A stretch of DNA of 38,244 nucleotides from an uncultured Alphaproteobacteria bacterium (GTDB lineage: Bacteria > Pseudomonadota > Alphaproteobacteria > Rhodobacterales > Rhodobacteraceae): the NCBI GenBank assembly GCA_902556405.1, contig CACDWF010000018.1, positions 1-38,244 on the forward strand, written 5' to 3'. This document shows positions 23,944-32,275 of this stretch, in pieces; the first letter of the stretch is position 1; every line of letters begins with the position of its first letter. A program made the position numbers and the translations under genes. The notes beneath the pieces are model-generated. The model did no database searches, had not been told where the DNA came from, and was given only the letters and a program-made list of their open reading frames with translations.

Positions 23944-24354
23944 ATGGATAAAATTAAAGATAGGAAAGTTTTAATAGTTGATGACAGCAAACTTATGCGT
24001 CTTTTGTTAAATAATATCATAGATAGTATGAAGTATTTTTCCGAAATTTATGAAGCAGAGAACGGTAGAGAAGCACTTGATTTACTAGAGATCAAAAAAG
24101 TTGACTTAATTCTGTTAGATATAGAGATGCCCGTAATGGATGGTGTTGAAGCACTCAAAGAAATTAGATTAAAACATGATGTAAAAGTAATAATTGTCTC
24201 ATCACTTGCTCAGCTTGGAAGTAGCTACTCTGTTAAAGTGAAGCAATTATCTGCTGATGGGGTTATCGACAAGCCAAGTGGCGCAGTTGATCCCTCTTTA
24301 GCTGCAAAGAGGGGAAGCGAATTAAAAGATATGATAAAAGCATTATTTGATTAA
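23944..24354 (+). CDS. Stand-alone receiver protein of CheB/CheY type
   Basis: This is a 136-aa single-domain response regulator: acidic pair in IVDDSKLMR, phosphoacceptor D59 in LLDIEMPVMDGVEAL, S86/S87 in IIVSSLAQ and K110 in VIDKPSGA. The SSLAQLGSS and DKPSGA parts are the signature of CheB N-terminal receivers rather than classical CheY, so it may have arisen from a duplicated CheB receiver. It is the only diffusible receiver in the cluster and so is the likely output or phosphate sink. There is no FliM-binding evidence and no flagellar gene nearby. It sits between cheB and cheA. Confidence 0.85.
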   Translation: MDKIKDRKVLIVDDSKLMRLLLNNIIDSMKYFSEIYEAENGREALDLLEIKKVDLILLDIEMPVMDGVEALKEIRLKHDVKVIIVSSLAQLGSSYSVKVKQLSADGVIDKPSGAVDPSLAAKRGSELKDMIKALFD

Positions 24355-24373
24355 AAATGGATGAGTAAGAGGG

Positions 24374-26014
24374 TTGGATAGAGATTTTTTAGATGCAATA
24401 TGGTTACAATTTGAAACAGAGGCAATGGAACATTGTACCTCAAGCGAAGATCTTCTTCTTGAAACCGAGTTTAATGAATATGAAGCGGCTAAAATAGACT
24501 CGTTATTTAGAGCATTTCATTCCCTAAAAGGTCTATTCGGAACAGTGGGACTAAATAAGACTCTTGAGCTTACTCACTTAATCGAAGATGTTATAGACAA
24601 AATAAGATCTCTTGAAGTGCCACTTAATAATAAAATAAGGGGCGCACTGCTTAAGTGTATCGACGTTTTGAAAAATATAATAACATCATCTTCTCAAGAG
24701 AGAGAAGAGATAGTCGACGAAAATTTGGATGTTGTAAAGCAGTTAATTGTTTCAATTGGAATAACAGACTCTTATGCCGATGATAATATCAAAAATATTG
24801 AACTAAAAGACCTCGGAGATCCAACTTCAGTTTCTGATAAGAGTGATCGATTTGCGACAGTTGATATAGAGTCTCTTGATCTTTTGTTCAATAAAGTGGG
24901 ACTAGTTTCTTCCCAGGTAAATGTTTTGAAGAGGATGACAAAACTAAATTTAGACAGTGCGCAATTCATCGAAAACGTAGATAAGTTGATAGACATTCTT
25001 CAAACCGAAGTCACAATATTAAATCAATCAATTACGGACCTCAGACTGGTTTCCGTCAATTCCTTGATCAGACGCTTGAAGAGAGATGTTTTCGAAACTT
25101 CTACAAATTTGGATAAAAGTATTGAATTCAGTGTTACAGGAGACAATGAGAGAGCAGATCGAACAATTATTAATGTGCTATCGTCTGCATTAATGCACCT
25201 TTTGAGAAATTCAGTTGATCATGGAATAGAAAAGAATGAAGAAAGAGGACAGAAAGGAAAGGGAAAGATTCTTCTCGATTTTAGCAAAGAGAAAGATGGG
25301 CTTTTAATAACAGTCTCGGATGACGGGAAGGGTCTTGATAGGAAAAAAATTGAAGAAAAACTGCGTCAGCTTGGACTGCTCTCGGATGGCGATATAAAGA
25401 AGTTGTCCGACCCACAAGTATATGATTTTATCTTTCAGCCAGGGTTTTCGACAAAAAGCGATGTAAGTGAGACATCCGGTAGAGGTGTTGGATTAGATGT
25501 GGTTAAGAAAAATATTTCTTCATTGGGAGGGACAATAAACGTTATTTCCGATGCTGGCAAAGGTACAAAGTTTTTTTTAAAAATACCAAATATAGTTAGT
25601 ACAGAAGATTGCCTGGTTTTGAGTGATCTAAAGACCATTTATGCTTTTCCAACACGGTCCATACTGTGGATAAGAAGTGTTGCTCAGGTTGACTTTCAAA
25701 AGCATTCGGCCATCCGCAGTATCGTGCATGAAAAAACTATAATTCCTGTACACAATGCGGATGATTTATTTGGTAATTTAACTGAGAATCTTGATGAGTT
25801 GGATGAGAAGATTATTTTGATTAATGTGGACGAAAAAGCTTTTGCTTTAAGTTACAACGGCAAACTTACCTATTCTGAACATGTATTTGATGAACCTGAT
25901 CTCTTAGTATCAAAACTCCCTTTTGTATCTGGCACTACAGTAGATCAAGATAGAAATATCATTTTCAGAGCAAACTTAGAGAAGTTATTTGAAATAAATG
26001 AAAGAGCTGCCTGA
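24374..26014 (+). CDS. cheA: CheA-type chemosensory histidine kinase, short form
   Basis: This is a 546-aa kinase. The HPt domain carries the phosphorylated H49 in SLFRAFHSLKGLFGTVG. After a linker comes a helical dimerisation domain (about residues 155-230), then the ATPase domain with N box HLLRNSVDHGIE, G1 DDGKGLD, F box FQPGFSTK and G2 GRGVGLDVVK, and a C-terminal CheW-like regulatory domain. No obvious P2 receiver-docking domain fits between HPt and dimerisation, so it is shorter than the enteric form (about 650 aa). Start is TTG at 24374; an in-frame stop just upstream and no nearby ATG force this choice, and the ribosome binding site (AGAGGG) is too close to be ideal. It overlaps the next gene by 17 bases. 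Confidence 0.92.
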   Translation: MDRDFLDAIWLQFETEAMEHCTSSEDLLLETEFNEYEAAKIDSLFRAFHSLKGLFGTVGLNKTLELTHLIEDVIDKIRSLEVPLNNKIRGALLKCIDVLKNIITSSSQEREEIVDENLDVVKQLIVSIGITDSYADDNIKNIELKDLGDPTSVSDKSDRFATVDIESLDLLFNKVGLVSSQVNVLKRMTKLNLDSAQFIENVDKLIDILQTEVTILNQSITDLRLVSVNSLIRRLKRDVFETSTNLDKSIEFSVTGDNERADRTIINVLSSALMHLLRNSVDHGIEKNEERGQKGKGKILLDFSKEKDGLLITVSDDGKGLDRKKIEEKLRQLGLLSDGDIKKLSDPQVYDFIFQPGFSTKSDVSETSGRGVGLDVVKKNISSLGGTINVISDAGKGTKFFLKIPNIVSTEDCLVLSDLKTIYAFPTRSILWIRSVAQVDFQKHSAIRSIVHEKTIIPVHNADDLFGNLTENLDELDEKIILINVDEKAFALSYNGKLTYSEHVFDEPDLLVSKLPFVSGTTVDQDRNIIFRANLEKLFEINERAA

Positions 26015-26333
26015 AAAGGAACATAGTATTTTTATTGTAGGTTTTTGGGGCGATACTTGGATTGCTTCAGAGCTTCAGAAAATTAAAAGAATTAAGGAAG
26101 GAAAATTTAAAGATAAAGACCTTGTACCGTTTTGCAAAAGCAAAAAATACATGAACTTAAAGCCAAAATATTCTTTACTTAGGGTCGATAAAAAAGTGAT
26201 TCCACTAGAAAACAAACCAACCCAAGAAAAAGGCTTCATTTTATCTAATGCAATCGGTTTCAGGCAATATCTAGAAAAAAAATACAAATTTATTAGCCTT
26301 AATAATAAAAGAGTAGCAATCTTGATTTTGTAA
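25998..26333 (+). CDS. Unknown 111-aa protein between cheA and cheR, possibly a degenerate CheW fold
   Basis: I do not recognise this protein. It is basic and beta-rich in feel, beginning IFIVGFWGDTWIASELQKI and later reading YSLLRVDKKVIPLENKP and KRVAILIL at the end. The FIVGFWGDTW...I...RI opening and the KVIPLEN strand could be a reduced CheW-like fold, but the match is weak. No signal peptide or membrane segment is visible. The 17-base overlap with cheA and 13-base gap to cheR place it firmly in the chemosensory operon, so it is probably expressed and part of the system. Confidence 0.65.
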   Translation: MKELPEKEHSIFIVGFWGDTWIASELQKIKRIKEGKFKDKDLVPFCKSKKYMNLKPKYSLLRVDKKVIPLENKPTQEKGFILSNAIGFRQYLEKKYKFISLNNKRVAILIL

Positions 26334-26346
26334 TTGAAGTAATTGA

Positions 26347-27063
26347 ATGAACCATATCCTAGAGGATTTAATAGAAAAGACTGGTCTAGATCTGGATGCA
26401 AATAGTATTGATTCGTTACAAAAAGAAAAAGAAGTTCAGCTGCTTTCATCCATAAATATTCATAAAGTTGCACATTTATTCACTAATCCCGAAAGCTATT
26501 TTTTTAGAAGCCTCGCACACTTGGAACTCGTTAAAAAAATGTCAACCGAGAAAACAAGAATTTGGTTTGCCGGATGTTCAACCGGGCAAGAGGTTTACTC
26601 TGCATCACTAATGCTTTCTTCAATAAGTGATAAAACTTTAGTTGGTACCGATTTAAGTAGTAAGTATATAGAAAGGGCTTTATCAGGATCATTTTTCGTT
26701 TTCAGAAAATCGGAAATTAAGTCTTTTGAGAAATATAAGCTACTCCCTCAATGTCATCTATCTACAAACAAAAATAAGAAGAGTGTAGACGTAAAATTTT
26801 CATCGATAAAAAGAGAGGGAATTTTATTTGATACTCATAACTTAATGGATGGTCCCTACAGCGAAGGATTTGATATAGTCTTTTGTCGAAACGTTTTATT
26901 GCATATGACAACCAGTGGGGCAAAAAAGGCACTCGCCTCATTAAAAGATGGAGTGAAAATAGGAGGGCTTCTGATACCAGGCGACACAGATCCTAATATT
27001 TTTGAAGATAATTGGGAAAGAAAAAAACATAACAATGTAATATTTTGGAAAAAGAAGTGGTAA
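26347..27063 (+). CDS. cheR: CheR-type chemoreceptor methyltransferase, compact
   Basis: This is a 238-aa protein with the CheR catalytic fold: a receptor-recognition opening FTNPESYFFRSLAHLELV, the SAM-binding IWFAGCSTGQEVYSASLML, the acidic LVGTDLS loop and the DIVFCRNVLLHM motif. The protein is shorter than enteric CheR (about 286 aa), and its N-terminal alpha domain is reduced to about 40 residues. It adds methyl groups to receptor glutamates, opposing CheB. It lies 13 bases after the unknown 111-aa gene and 80 bases before the receptor gene. Confidence 0.88.
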   Translation: MNHILEDLIEKTGLDLDANSIDSLQKEKEVQLLSSINIHKVAHLFTNPESYFFRSLAHLELVKKMSTEKTRIWFAGCSTGQEVYSASLMLSSISDKTLVGTDLSSKYIERALSGSFFVFRKSEIKSFEKYKLLPQCHLSTNKNKKSVDVKFSSIKREGILFDTHNLMDGPYSEGFDIVFCRNVLLHMTTSGAKKALASLKDGVKIGGLLIPGDTDPNIFEDNWERKKHNNVIFWKKKW

Positions 27064-27088
27064 ATCTCCCTGTAATTTAGATTTTTTA

Positions 27089-27117
27089 TTGATGTACCAT
27101 TAGCAATAAACTACCCT
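27089..27117 (+). promoter_or_regulatory. Possible promoter before the chemoreceptor gene
   Basis: TTGATG (27089-27094), 17 bases and TACCCT (27112-27117) lie in the 80-base gap between cheR and the receptor gene, the only sizeable gap in the operon. Moderate match only. Confidence 0.3.
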
Positions 27118-27143
27118 GATTAGTGCAAAAAAAGGACGTTAAA

Positions 27144-29531
27144 ATGAGAGTATTAGCAAAGTCGCTCCTTGACCTCATTCCACTGGCGATAGTAACGATT
27201 ATAATTTCAGTGCTTGCTAGTCAGAGCCTTGATGAATTATCGGTTAACTATAATGAGATTATCACTGAGGATTTGTCTGTAGTGAGTCGGTTGAATGATG
27301 CTGGAAAGGCAATAGACAACTGGAAAAATTCAATAAATGAGGGGATTTTAAATAGCACTGAAAATCCGGATTTAGCCGCACAGAATTTTGAGAAACTATC
27401 AACAGAGAGAGATAACCTTATTAGATCGCTAACTGAGGCTATTGATATTTTGGAAGTTAAGAAGGCTCGGTTTTATGTAGGAGACAGTGAAAGCGGTCAA
27501 CAATCCGAAAATGAATCACAGCTTTCAGAAACTGAGGAGAGTATTGAGCTTCAAATTGATAGTTTGAAGTTTCTGAGAGAAAATAACTTGGGTACTATTG
27601 AAAACCGTTCCAAAAATGTACGGTCATTAACACAATATAGTGCATTTTCCCAACGCGATTTGTTGTTTTCATTGACTTCAAATGTGCAGACAGCACTTAA
27701 TATTTCTAGGGAAGGTACTGCCAAGGCGCTTGAAATAACTGAAACTTTACAGACTTTTTTTGAGGAAGACCTAGAAAGTGGTTCAGGGATTGATGATCAA
27801 GTTGAAGTTCGTACGGATGTAGGGGGATTTCCTAGCTTCCCTGTCATATTACTCGACGTAAATTCTATTTTTCAGGAAATAAATGCTATTCAAGTTGAAT
27901 TAAGTTCGAGCTTTGGTAAGTACATGCAAAAAAGTGACGAGTTGATAAAAGAACTTGAAAAGAAAATTGACCAAGCAAACTCACTGACCGCATATCTATC
28001 AAGGCTAGAAGAAAACTTCAAAGAAAAGTATTTGGATAAAGAAAGCTATCGGAACATTTTTGAACAATACTTTGCAGGAAATTTTTCAAAGAGTCTTTCC
28101 GTTCCTATCAAAAACTATTCAGATTTTTATGACCAATTTACAGATGCTTTATTGGAAGACGACAAGAGACTAAGACAACTAAAAATAGAAAAGACGATTT
28201 TGTTTTCTAACATATCAACTGCGTCTAACACTGTCAGCTCTATAATTTCGGACATTCAGAAAAATATCGATGCAAAATCTGCTGAAAATCAATCTTTGAC
28301 CGAAGAAAGAATAGAAACTACCTGGACCCTTTCCATAATAGGACTGATAGCTGCACTAGCCATTGGGTTTCTTGTAGCCAGGCAGACAATTATTAACCCA
28401 ATGAGAGAATTTACTGCCATAACCAACGATATTGCAAATAGTGGGGATTTTTCGAAACGAATAAAGAATCCAGGGAGGGATGAGATAGGAGAGGCAGGAA
28501 CAGCCGTTAATAATATGCTCGAGATAACGGAAAAGGCGTTCAAAGATATTCAAGAGCTTTTTACAAGCGTCTCATCTGGAAATTTAATGGCAAGGCTTCC
28601 TAAAGGCTATCAAGGAGACATTGAAGAATGCGCACTTCATATTGGGAAATCTTTGGAGAAACTATCGCTTGCTCTAAAAGATATATTAATCGATGTAGAT
28701 CAAATTGCTACGGCCGCTTCTCAGGCGGGTGACGCGGTTGGTCAAGTCGCGGATGGTGCCAAAGCGCAGGTGGAAGCCACTCAAGATATCCAAGACAAGG
28801 TAAAGGAGTCAGGTGATCTTCGAGAATTAGTCGAAGAAAGTACTAAAAAAACTGGTGAAGCTGCTTTAGAGGCATCTAAAACTGCGAAGAAAGGTTCAGA
28901 TGAAACTGATAAGATGGTTGAGTTGGTTAACGAGGTCTCAGAAAATAGTAGCAAAATAGCTGAAATTTCTTCGCTCATTGAGGAAATCTCTCAGCAGACA
29001 ACCATGTTGGCACTTAATGCTTCAATTGAAGCATCTAGAGCAGGGGAAGCAGGCAGAGGTTTTTCGGTTGTAGCGACAGAGGTAGGTAAACTCGCTGATA
29101 GATCTTCACAGTCAGTAAAAGATATTGGATCATTAACTAACGATGCAATGCAAAAAGCGAATGATAGCGTTTCTAGAATGGACAAGGTGAAGTCAGAAAT
29201 GGAGAACATCAATAACTTAATTAAAAATATTGAGAGCATGATGATGACAGTGGATAGTCATACCAGCCAACAAAAAGAGATGGCGTTAGCCGTGTCTGGT
29301 GCAATAAATAACCTTGAGCGAATTGGAGAGTCAAACGCAGTTTCGTCGGAGGAAATTACTGCTTCCATGGTTGAACTATCTAAGATTGCGGGTAACACAC
29401 GTGAAAAAATCAATGTATTTTCTCTGGATAATACGACAATGGATAATGAAACAGAGGAAGATGAAACTGTTAGTCCGGATGATGAAGTTGAGTTTGATTT
29501 AGATAAAGCACTCAAAGATGCAACTGAATAA
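27144..29531 (+). CDS. Methyl-accepting chemoreceptor with large helical sensor domain
   Basis: This is a 795-aa transmembrane receptor. One membrane helix lies at about residues 8-28 and a second at about 393-415, bracketing a roughly 360-residue external domain that looks all-helical and may be of the helical bimodular type. A HAMP segment follows ([15 protein letters not shown]), then the signalling domain with the hairpin tip [20 protein letters not shown], close to the consensus QTNLLALNAAIEAARAGE. It ends in a strongly acidic tail (near [13 protein letters not shown]) without a CheR-docking pentapeptide. I choose ATG at 27144 with AAGGA 7 bases upstream over a GTG at 27123. Ligand unknown. 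Being next to its own cheABR, it is the probable dedicated sensor. Confidence 0.92.
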   Translation: MRVLAKSLLDLIPLAIVTIIISVLASQSLDELSVNYNEIITEDLSVVSRLNDAGKAIDNWKNSINEGILNSTENPDLAAQNFEKLSTERDNLIRSLTEAIDILEVKKARFYVGDSESGQQSENESQLSETEESIELQIDSLKFLRENNLGTIENRSKNVRSLTQYSAFSQRDLLFSLTSNVQTALNISREGTAKALEITETLQTFFEEDLESGSGIDDQVEVRTDVGGFPSFPVILLDVNSIFQEINAIQVELSSSFGKYMQKSDELIKELEKKIDQANSLTAYLSRLEENFKEKYLDKESYRNIFEQYFAGNFSKSLSVPIKNYSDFYDQFTDALLEDDKRLRQLKIEKTILFSNISTASNTVSSIISDIQKNIDAKSAENQSLTEERIETTWTLSIIGLIAALAIGFLVARQTIINPMREFTAITNDIANSGDFSKRIKNPGRDEIGEAGTAVNNMLEITEKAFKDIQELFTSVSSGNLMARLPKGYQGDIEECALHIGKSLEKLSLALKDILIDVDQIATAASQAGDAVGQVADGAKAQVEATQDIQDKVKESGDLRELVEESTKKTGEAALEASKTAKKGSDETDKMVELVNEVSENSSKIAEISSLIEEISQQTTMLALNASIEASRAGEAGRGFSVVATEVGKLADRSSQSVKDIGSLTNDAMQKANDSVSRMDKVKSEMENINNLIKNIESMMMTVDSHTSQQKEMALAVSGAINNLERIGESNAVSSEEITASMVELSKIAGNTREKINVFSLDNTTMDNETEEDETVSPDDEVEFDLDKALKDATE

Positions 29532-29593
29532 ATTCTATTAGACTTCAATGTCTGTGATCTACAGATGTAATAAGATTATCTCAGACAAAAAAT

Positions 29594-29980
29594 CTATTTT
29601 GAAAGTTCATCAAGTATTGGGCACGATGGTCTATCATCTCCATTACAACAATTAACTAGATGAGATAACTCGTCTCTGAGAGAATGGAACTCCTTTAGCT
29701 TTTCATCGATAGAAGCAATTTTGGCTAGAGTCAGTTTTTTTACCTCTTTGCTAGATCTATTTTTATCCTGATATAAAGAAAGAAGCTCTCTACATTCATT
29801 GATACTGAAATTAAAGCGTCGCGCTTTTCCAATGAAGTTTAATTTTGCCACATCATCATTGGAGTAGCTTCTGTAACCAGATTGAATGTTTCTCGCCGGT
29901 TCAACCATTTTTATATCCGCGTAATACCTAACTGTTTTAACAGATAATCCCGATAATTTTGCTGCCTGACTAATATTCAT
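29594..29980 (-). CDS. MerR-family copper-responsive regulator (CueR/HmrR type)
   Basis: This is a 128-aa MerR protein. The winged-helix start (MNISQAAKLSGLSVKTVRYY) and the coiled dimerisation helix are clear. The C-terminal metal loop has CCNGDDRPSCPIL, the two-cysteine pattern of Cu(I) sensors of the CueR/HmrR type. Such proteins bind between widely spaced promoter elements and twist them into activity when copper binds. It is divergent from DUF4396-cytc-copC-copD, and a matching operator lies between the two. Confidence 0.9.
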   Translation of the reverse strand: MNISQAAKLSGLSVKTVRYYADIKMVEPARNIQSGYRSYSNDDVAKLNFIGKARRFNFSINECRELLSLYQDKNRSSKEVKKLTLAKIASIDEKLKEFHSLRDELSHLVNCCNGDDRPSCPILDELSK

Positions 29981-29991
29981 AAATAAAACTC

Positions 29992-30022
29992 TTTACATTC
30001 CAGTAACTGGAGACTCTATATT
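29992..30022 (+). promoter_or_regulatory. MerR-type promoter with 19-bp spacer and dyad operator
   Basis: TTTACA (29992-29997) and TATATT (30017-30022) are separated by exactly 19 bases, the over-long spacing typical of MerR-activated promoters. Within the spacer, TTCCAGTAACTGGA (29998-30011) is a dyad close to CueR-type operators. It drives the copper operon at 30043; an RBS GAGG lies before its ATG. Confidence 0.85.
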
Positions 30023-30042
30023 GAATATAGAACGAGGTCAAG

Positions 30043-30489
30043 ATGTCAGAACTAGTGCAAAAAATTGATATAAACTGGTATTGTAAGCATACGTGGAGAA
30101 GGGCGTCTTATAATACAATGTGGTGCCTTTTAGGCTGTTCTATAGGAGATTTTGGAACAATAGCATATTTTCAATTTATGGGTATTGCTTGGCCGGTGTT
30201 AGCAATTATGACGCTAGCTATCATTAACGGCTTAATCACATCCATTTTACTTGAAACGTTTATTCTGTTTCGACAAATGCCTTTAAAGGCGGCTTTTCAA
30301 ACAGCTATAGGTATGTCCCTAATTTCAATGATATCGATGGAGGCAGCCATGAACTTGACAGATTATATTGCCACTGGAGGCGCAAAATTGACGTGGTGGG
30401 TGATACCATTAATGCTTATAGTCGGTTTTATAACACCTCTTCCCTATAACTACTGGCGACTTAAAGCTTTAGGTAAAGCGTGTCATTAA
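30043..30489 (+). CDS. DUF4396 membrane protein
   Basis: This is a 148-aa protein with about four hydrophobic helices. It opens with WRRASYNTMWCLLGCSIGDFG, the pattern I associate with DUF4396 proteins, whose function is not established but which recur in copper and heavy-metal loci. A conserved-looking Cys pair (CLLGC) sits in the first helix and a Met-rich patch (GMSLISMISMEAAMN) in the third, residues that could bind Cu(I). It is the first gene after the MerR-type promoter. Copper handling is inferred from context. Confidence 0.8.
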   Translation: MSELVQKIDINWYCKHTWRRASYNTMWCLLGCSIGDFGTIAYFQFMGIAWPVLAIMTLAIINGLITSILLETFILFRQMPLKAAFQTAIGMSLISMISMEAAMNLTDYIATGGAKLTWWVIPLMLIVGFITPLPYNYWRLKALGKACH

Positions 30490-30490
30490 A

Positions 30491-30973
30491 ATGAAAAAAA
30501 TTGTTACGCGGATCCTATTCGTATTTTTTGTTTTAGGGAGTGTTTTTTATTTTGCACCAAGCCTATTTTTTAATGAGCCTCTCAGGGCTGATATTTCTCT
30601 GAAGCCAGATGATCAAGATTTGGTAGATCTGGGCAAATTGGTTTATAAAAATAATTGTGCGTCATGCCATGGTGTTAATCTTGAGGGTCAAGAGCAATGG
30701 AGACAACCAGACGCCGACGGATACATGCCTGCACCTCCGCATGATGAAAGTGGTCACACATGGCATCATCCAGATGAGTATCTTTTCTTAATGACCAAAT
30801 ATGGGTTGGAGGAAATTATTGGGCAAGAATATCCAAATAACATGCCCGCATATAATAACCTTTTGTCCGACCGGGAAATAGTTGCAGCATTATCATTTAT
30901 TAAGAGCACATGGAGTGCAAGGATTAAACTACAACACGATAAAATCAATACAATGAGTAAAGAAAAGAGGTAG
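30491..30973 (+). CDS. Mono-heme c-type cytochrome in the copper operon
   Basis: This is a 160-aa exported cytochrome c. An N-terminal hydrophobic signal or anchor spans about residues 5-27. The heme motif is CASCH (C56-H60), and a distal methionine is in NNMPAYNNLLSD. A histidine-rich segment (PPHDESGHTWHHPDE) lies between them and could bind copper. The single heme and about 100-residue mature domain fit a small soluble or anchored electron carrier. It starts one base after the DUF4396 stop and ends two bases before copC. A cytochrome inside a copper-resistance operon is uncommon; it might take electrons during copper oxidation, but this is inference. Confidence 0.88.
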   Translation: MKKIVTRILFVFFVLGSVFYFAPSLFFNEPLRADISLKPDDQDLVDLGKLVYKNNCASCHGVNLEGQEQWRQPDADGYMPAPPHDESGHTWHHPDEYLFLMTKYGLEEIIGQEYPNNMPAYNNLLSDREIVAALSFIKSTWSARIKLQHDKINTMSKEKR

Positions 30974-30975
30974 GT

Positions 30976-31380
30976 ATGTTCAAGAAAATCATAGCAGTTT
31001 TTATACTATTAATTTCACCAACAATGGCGCTTTCACATTCACCTCTTAAGCTATCAAATCCTATGGATGGGGCTTCATTATCAAAGGCTCCAACCGAGTA
31101 TAAAATGCTATTTAAATCTCCCGCTAAGCTTATAAAGTTTGAGATTTTTAAAAAAGGTCAAAATAACAATAAAAAACCATCATTATTGAAGGGTCTTTTT
31201 AAAAAATCCGATGATAAGCTGATAGATATCAACTATGAACCTTCGTTGGTTTTGTCCGAAAGTCACTTAATAAAGTTACCTAAGATAAATTTTGGCTCTT
31301 ACGAAGTACGTTGGCGAGCCGTAGGGGAGGACGGCCACGTTTTAAAAGGTATCCTTACTTTTGAAGTTAAAGGTAAATAA
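30976..31380 (+). CDS. copC: CopC-type periplasmic copper-binding protein
   Basis: This is a 134-aa protein. A signal peptide ends ...MALS and the mature chain would then begin HSPLKLSNPMDGASL, putting a His at the N-terminus as in CopC/LPMO-type Cu(II) sites. The C-terminal VRWRAVGEDGHVLKGILTFEV is the CopC signature with the DGH histidine. An unusual lysine-rich insert (KKGQNNNKKPSLLKGLFKKS, near residues 59-78) extends a loop. It precedes copD by 5 bases. Confidence 0.88.
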   Translation: MFKKIIAVFILLISPTMALSHSPLKLSNPMDGASLSKAPTEYKMLFKSPAKLIKFEIFKKGQNNNKKPSLLKGLFKKSDDKLIDINYEPSLVLSESHLIKLPKINFGSYEVRWRAVGEDGHVLKGILTFEVKGK

Positions 31381-31385
31381 AAGAA

Positions 31386-32255
31386 ATGGAAATCTGGGCT
31401 ATAATAACGCCTCTTATTAAAGTTTTACTCTACATTCTATCTTTCTTAGCTGTAGGGACAGGCCTGTTCATTCTTCATTTTAGATCTTTGCTTTCACAAC
31501 CGACATTTGCATACTGCTGCAAGTTAGTAAGTAAAGCATCGCTTATTGGGTCTATCATAGCGCCACTATTACTGTTAATGACAGCCGGAAATATAGGTGG
31601 AGATTTACAAAGCGCGTTTGATCCTTTGATGATTACTATAGCTTCGTCGTCGAAGGCCGGTCAGTCCATTTTAGTGCTATTTTTTGGGTTTTTGTTAGTA
31701 TTATTATGGATATCTCCGTTTCAAAATCAAAGGCTTATCCCAGGAATATTAGGCTTTGCCCTCATACTTTCATCCTTCTCATTATATGGGCACTCCACAA
31801 TAAATGGATTAAGCTCTCAGCTACTGATTGTCTTACACTTGGGTTCTATTTCTTTTTGGGTGGGCTCGTTTTTACCGCTCCGCTATTCAACTCAGGGAAA
31901 AATTGAAGAAGAAAACCTATTTCAAATAGCGCATCAATTTGGTGTTTATGCTGTCTACTACATAGGGGTCTTGCTAATAACTGGATTAACGCTGGGGACA
32001 ATTTTAGTTGGTGGTATAGAGCAACTTGTAACTTCTGATTATGGAAAAGCCTTTTTATTCAAATTGTTTTTTGTAACCACTTTGCTAGGGATTGGTGCCT
32101 TAAATAAGTTCCAGTTAGTACCACAACTTAAAAAAAATAATTTTTCGCACGCAATTAAATTGAGAAAATCAATTAATGTAGAGATTTCTATATTATTTAT
32201 AATTTTAGTAATATCTAGTTTACTAACAACTTCCATAGAGCTACCTTTGAAGTAG
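31386..32255 (+). CDS. copD: CopD-family copper transport membrane protein
   Basis: This is a 289-aa integral membrane protein with about eight helices, of the CopD/YcnJ family that pairs with CopC to move copper across the inner membrane. The segments GHSTINGLSSQLLIVLHLGSISFWVGSF (broken here by family-typical His) and ALNKFQLVP near the end match the family's conserved late helices. It is the last gene of the copper operon; the next gene is 20 bases on and unrelated in function. Confidence 0.85.
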   Translation: MEIWAIITPLIKVLLYILSFLAVGTGLFILHFRSLLSQPTFAYCCKLVSKASLIGSIIAPLLLLMTAGNIGGDLQSAFDPLMITIASSSKAGQSILVLFFGFLLVLLWISPFQNQRLIPGILGFALILSSFSLYGHSTINGLSSQLLIVLHLGSISFWVGSFLPLRYSTQGKIEEENLFQIAHQFGVYAVYYIGVLLITGLTLGTILVGGIEQLVTSDYGKAFLFKLFFVTTLLGIGALNKFQLVPQLKKNNFSHAIKLRKSINVEISILFIILVISSLLTTSIELPLK

Positions 32256-32275
32256 CGCAACAGACTAAGGTTAGA

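Noticed and set aside
29532-29593. Intrinsic terminator between the chemoreceptor and MerR genes
   Set aside because: Only a 5-base stem (TCTGT/ACAGA) is visible and no U-tract follows.
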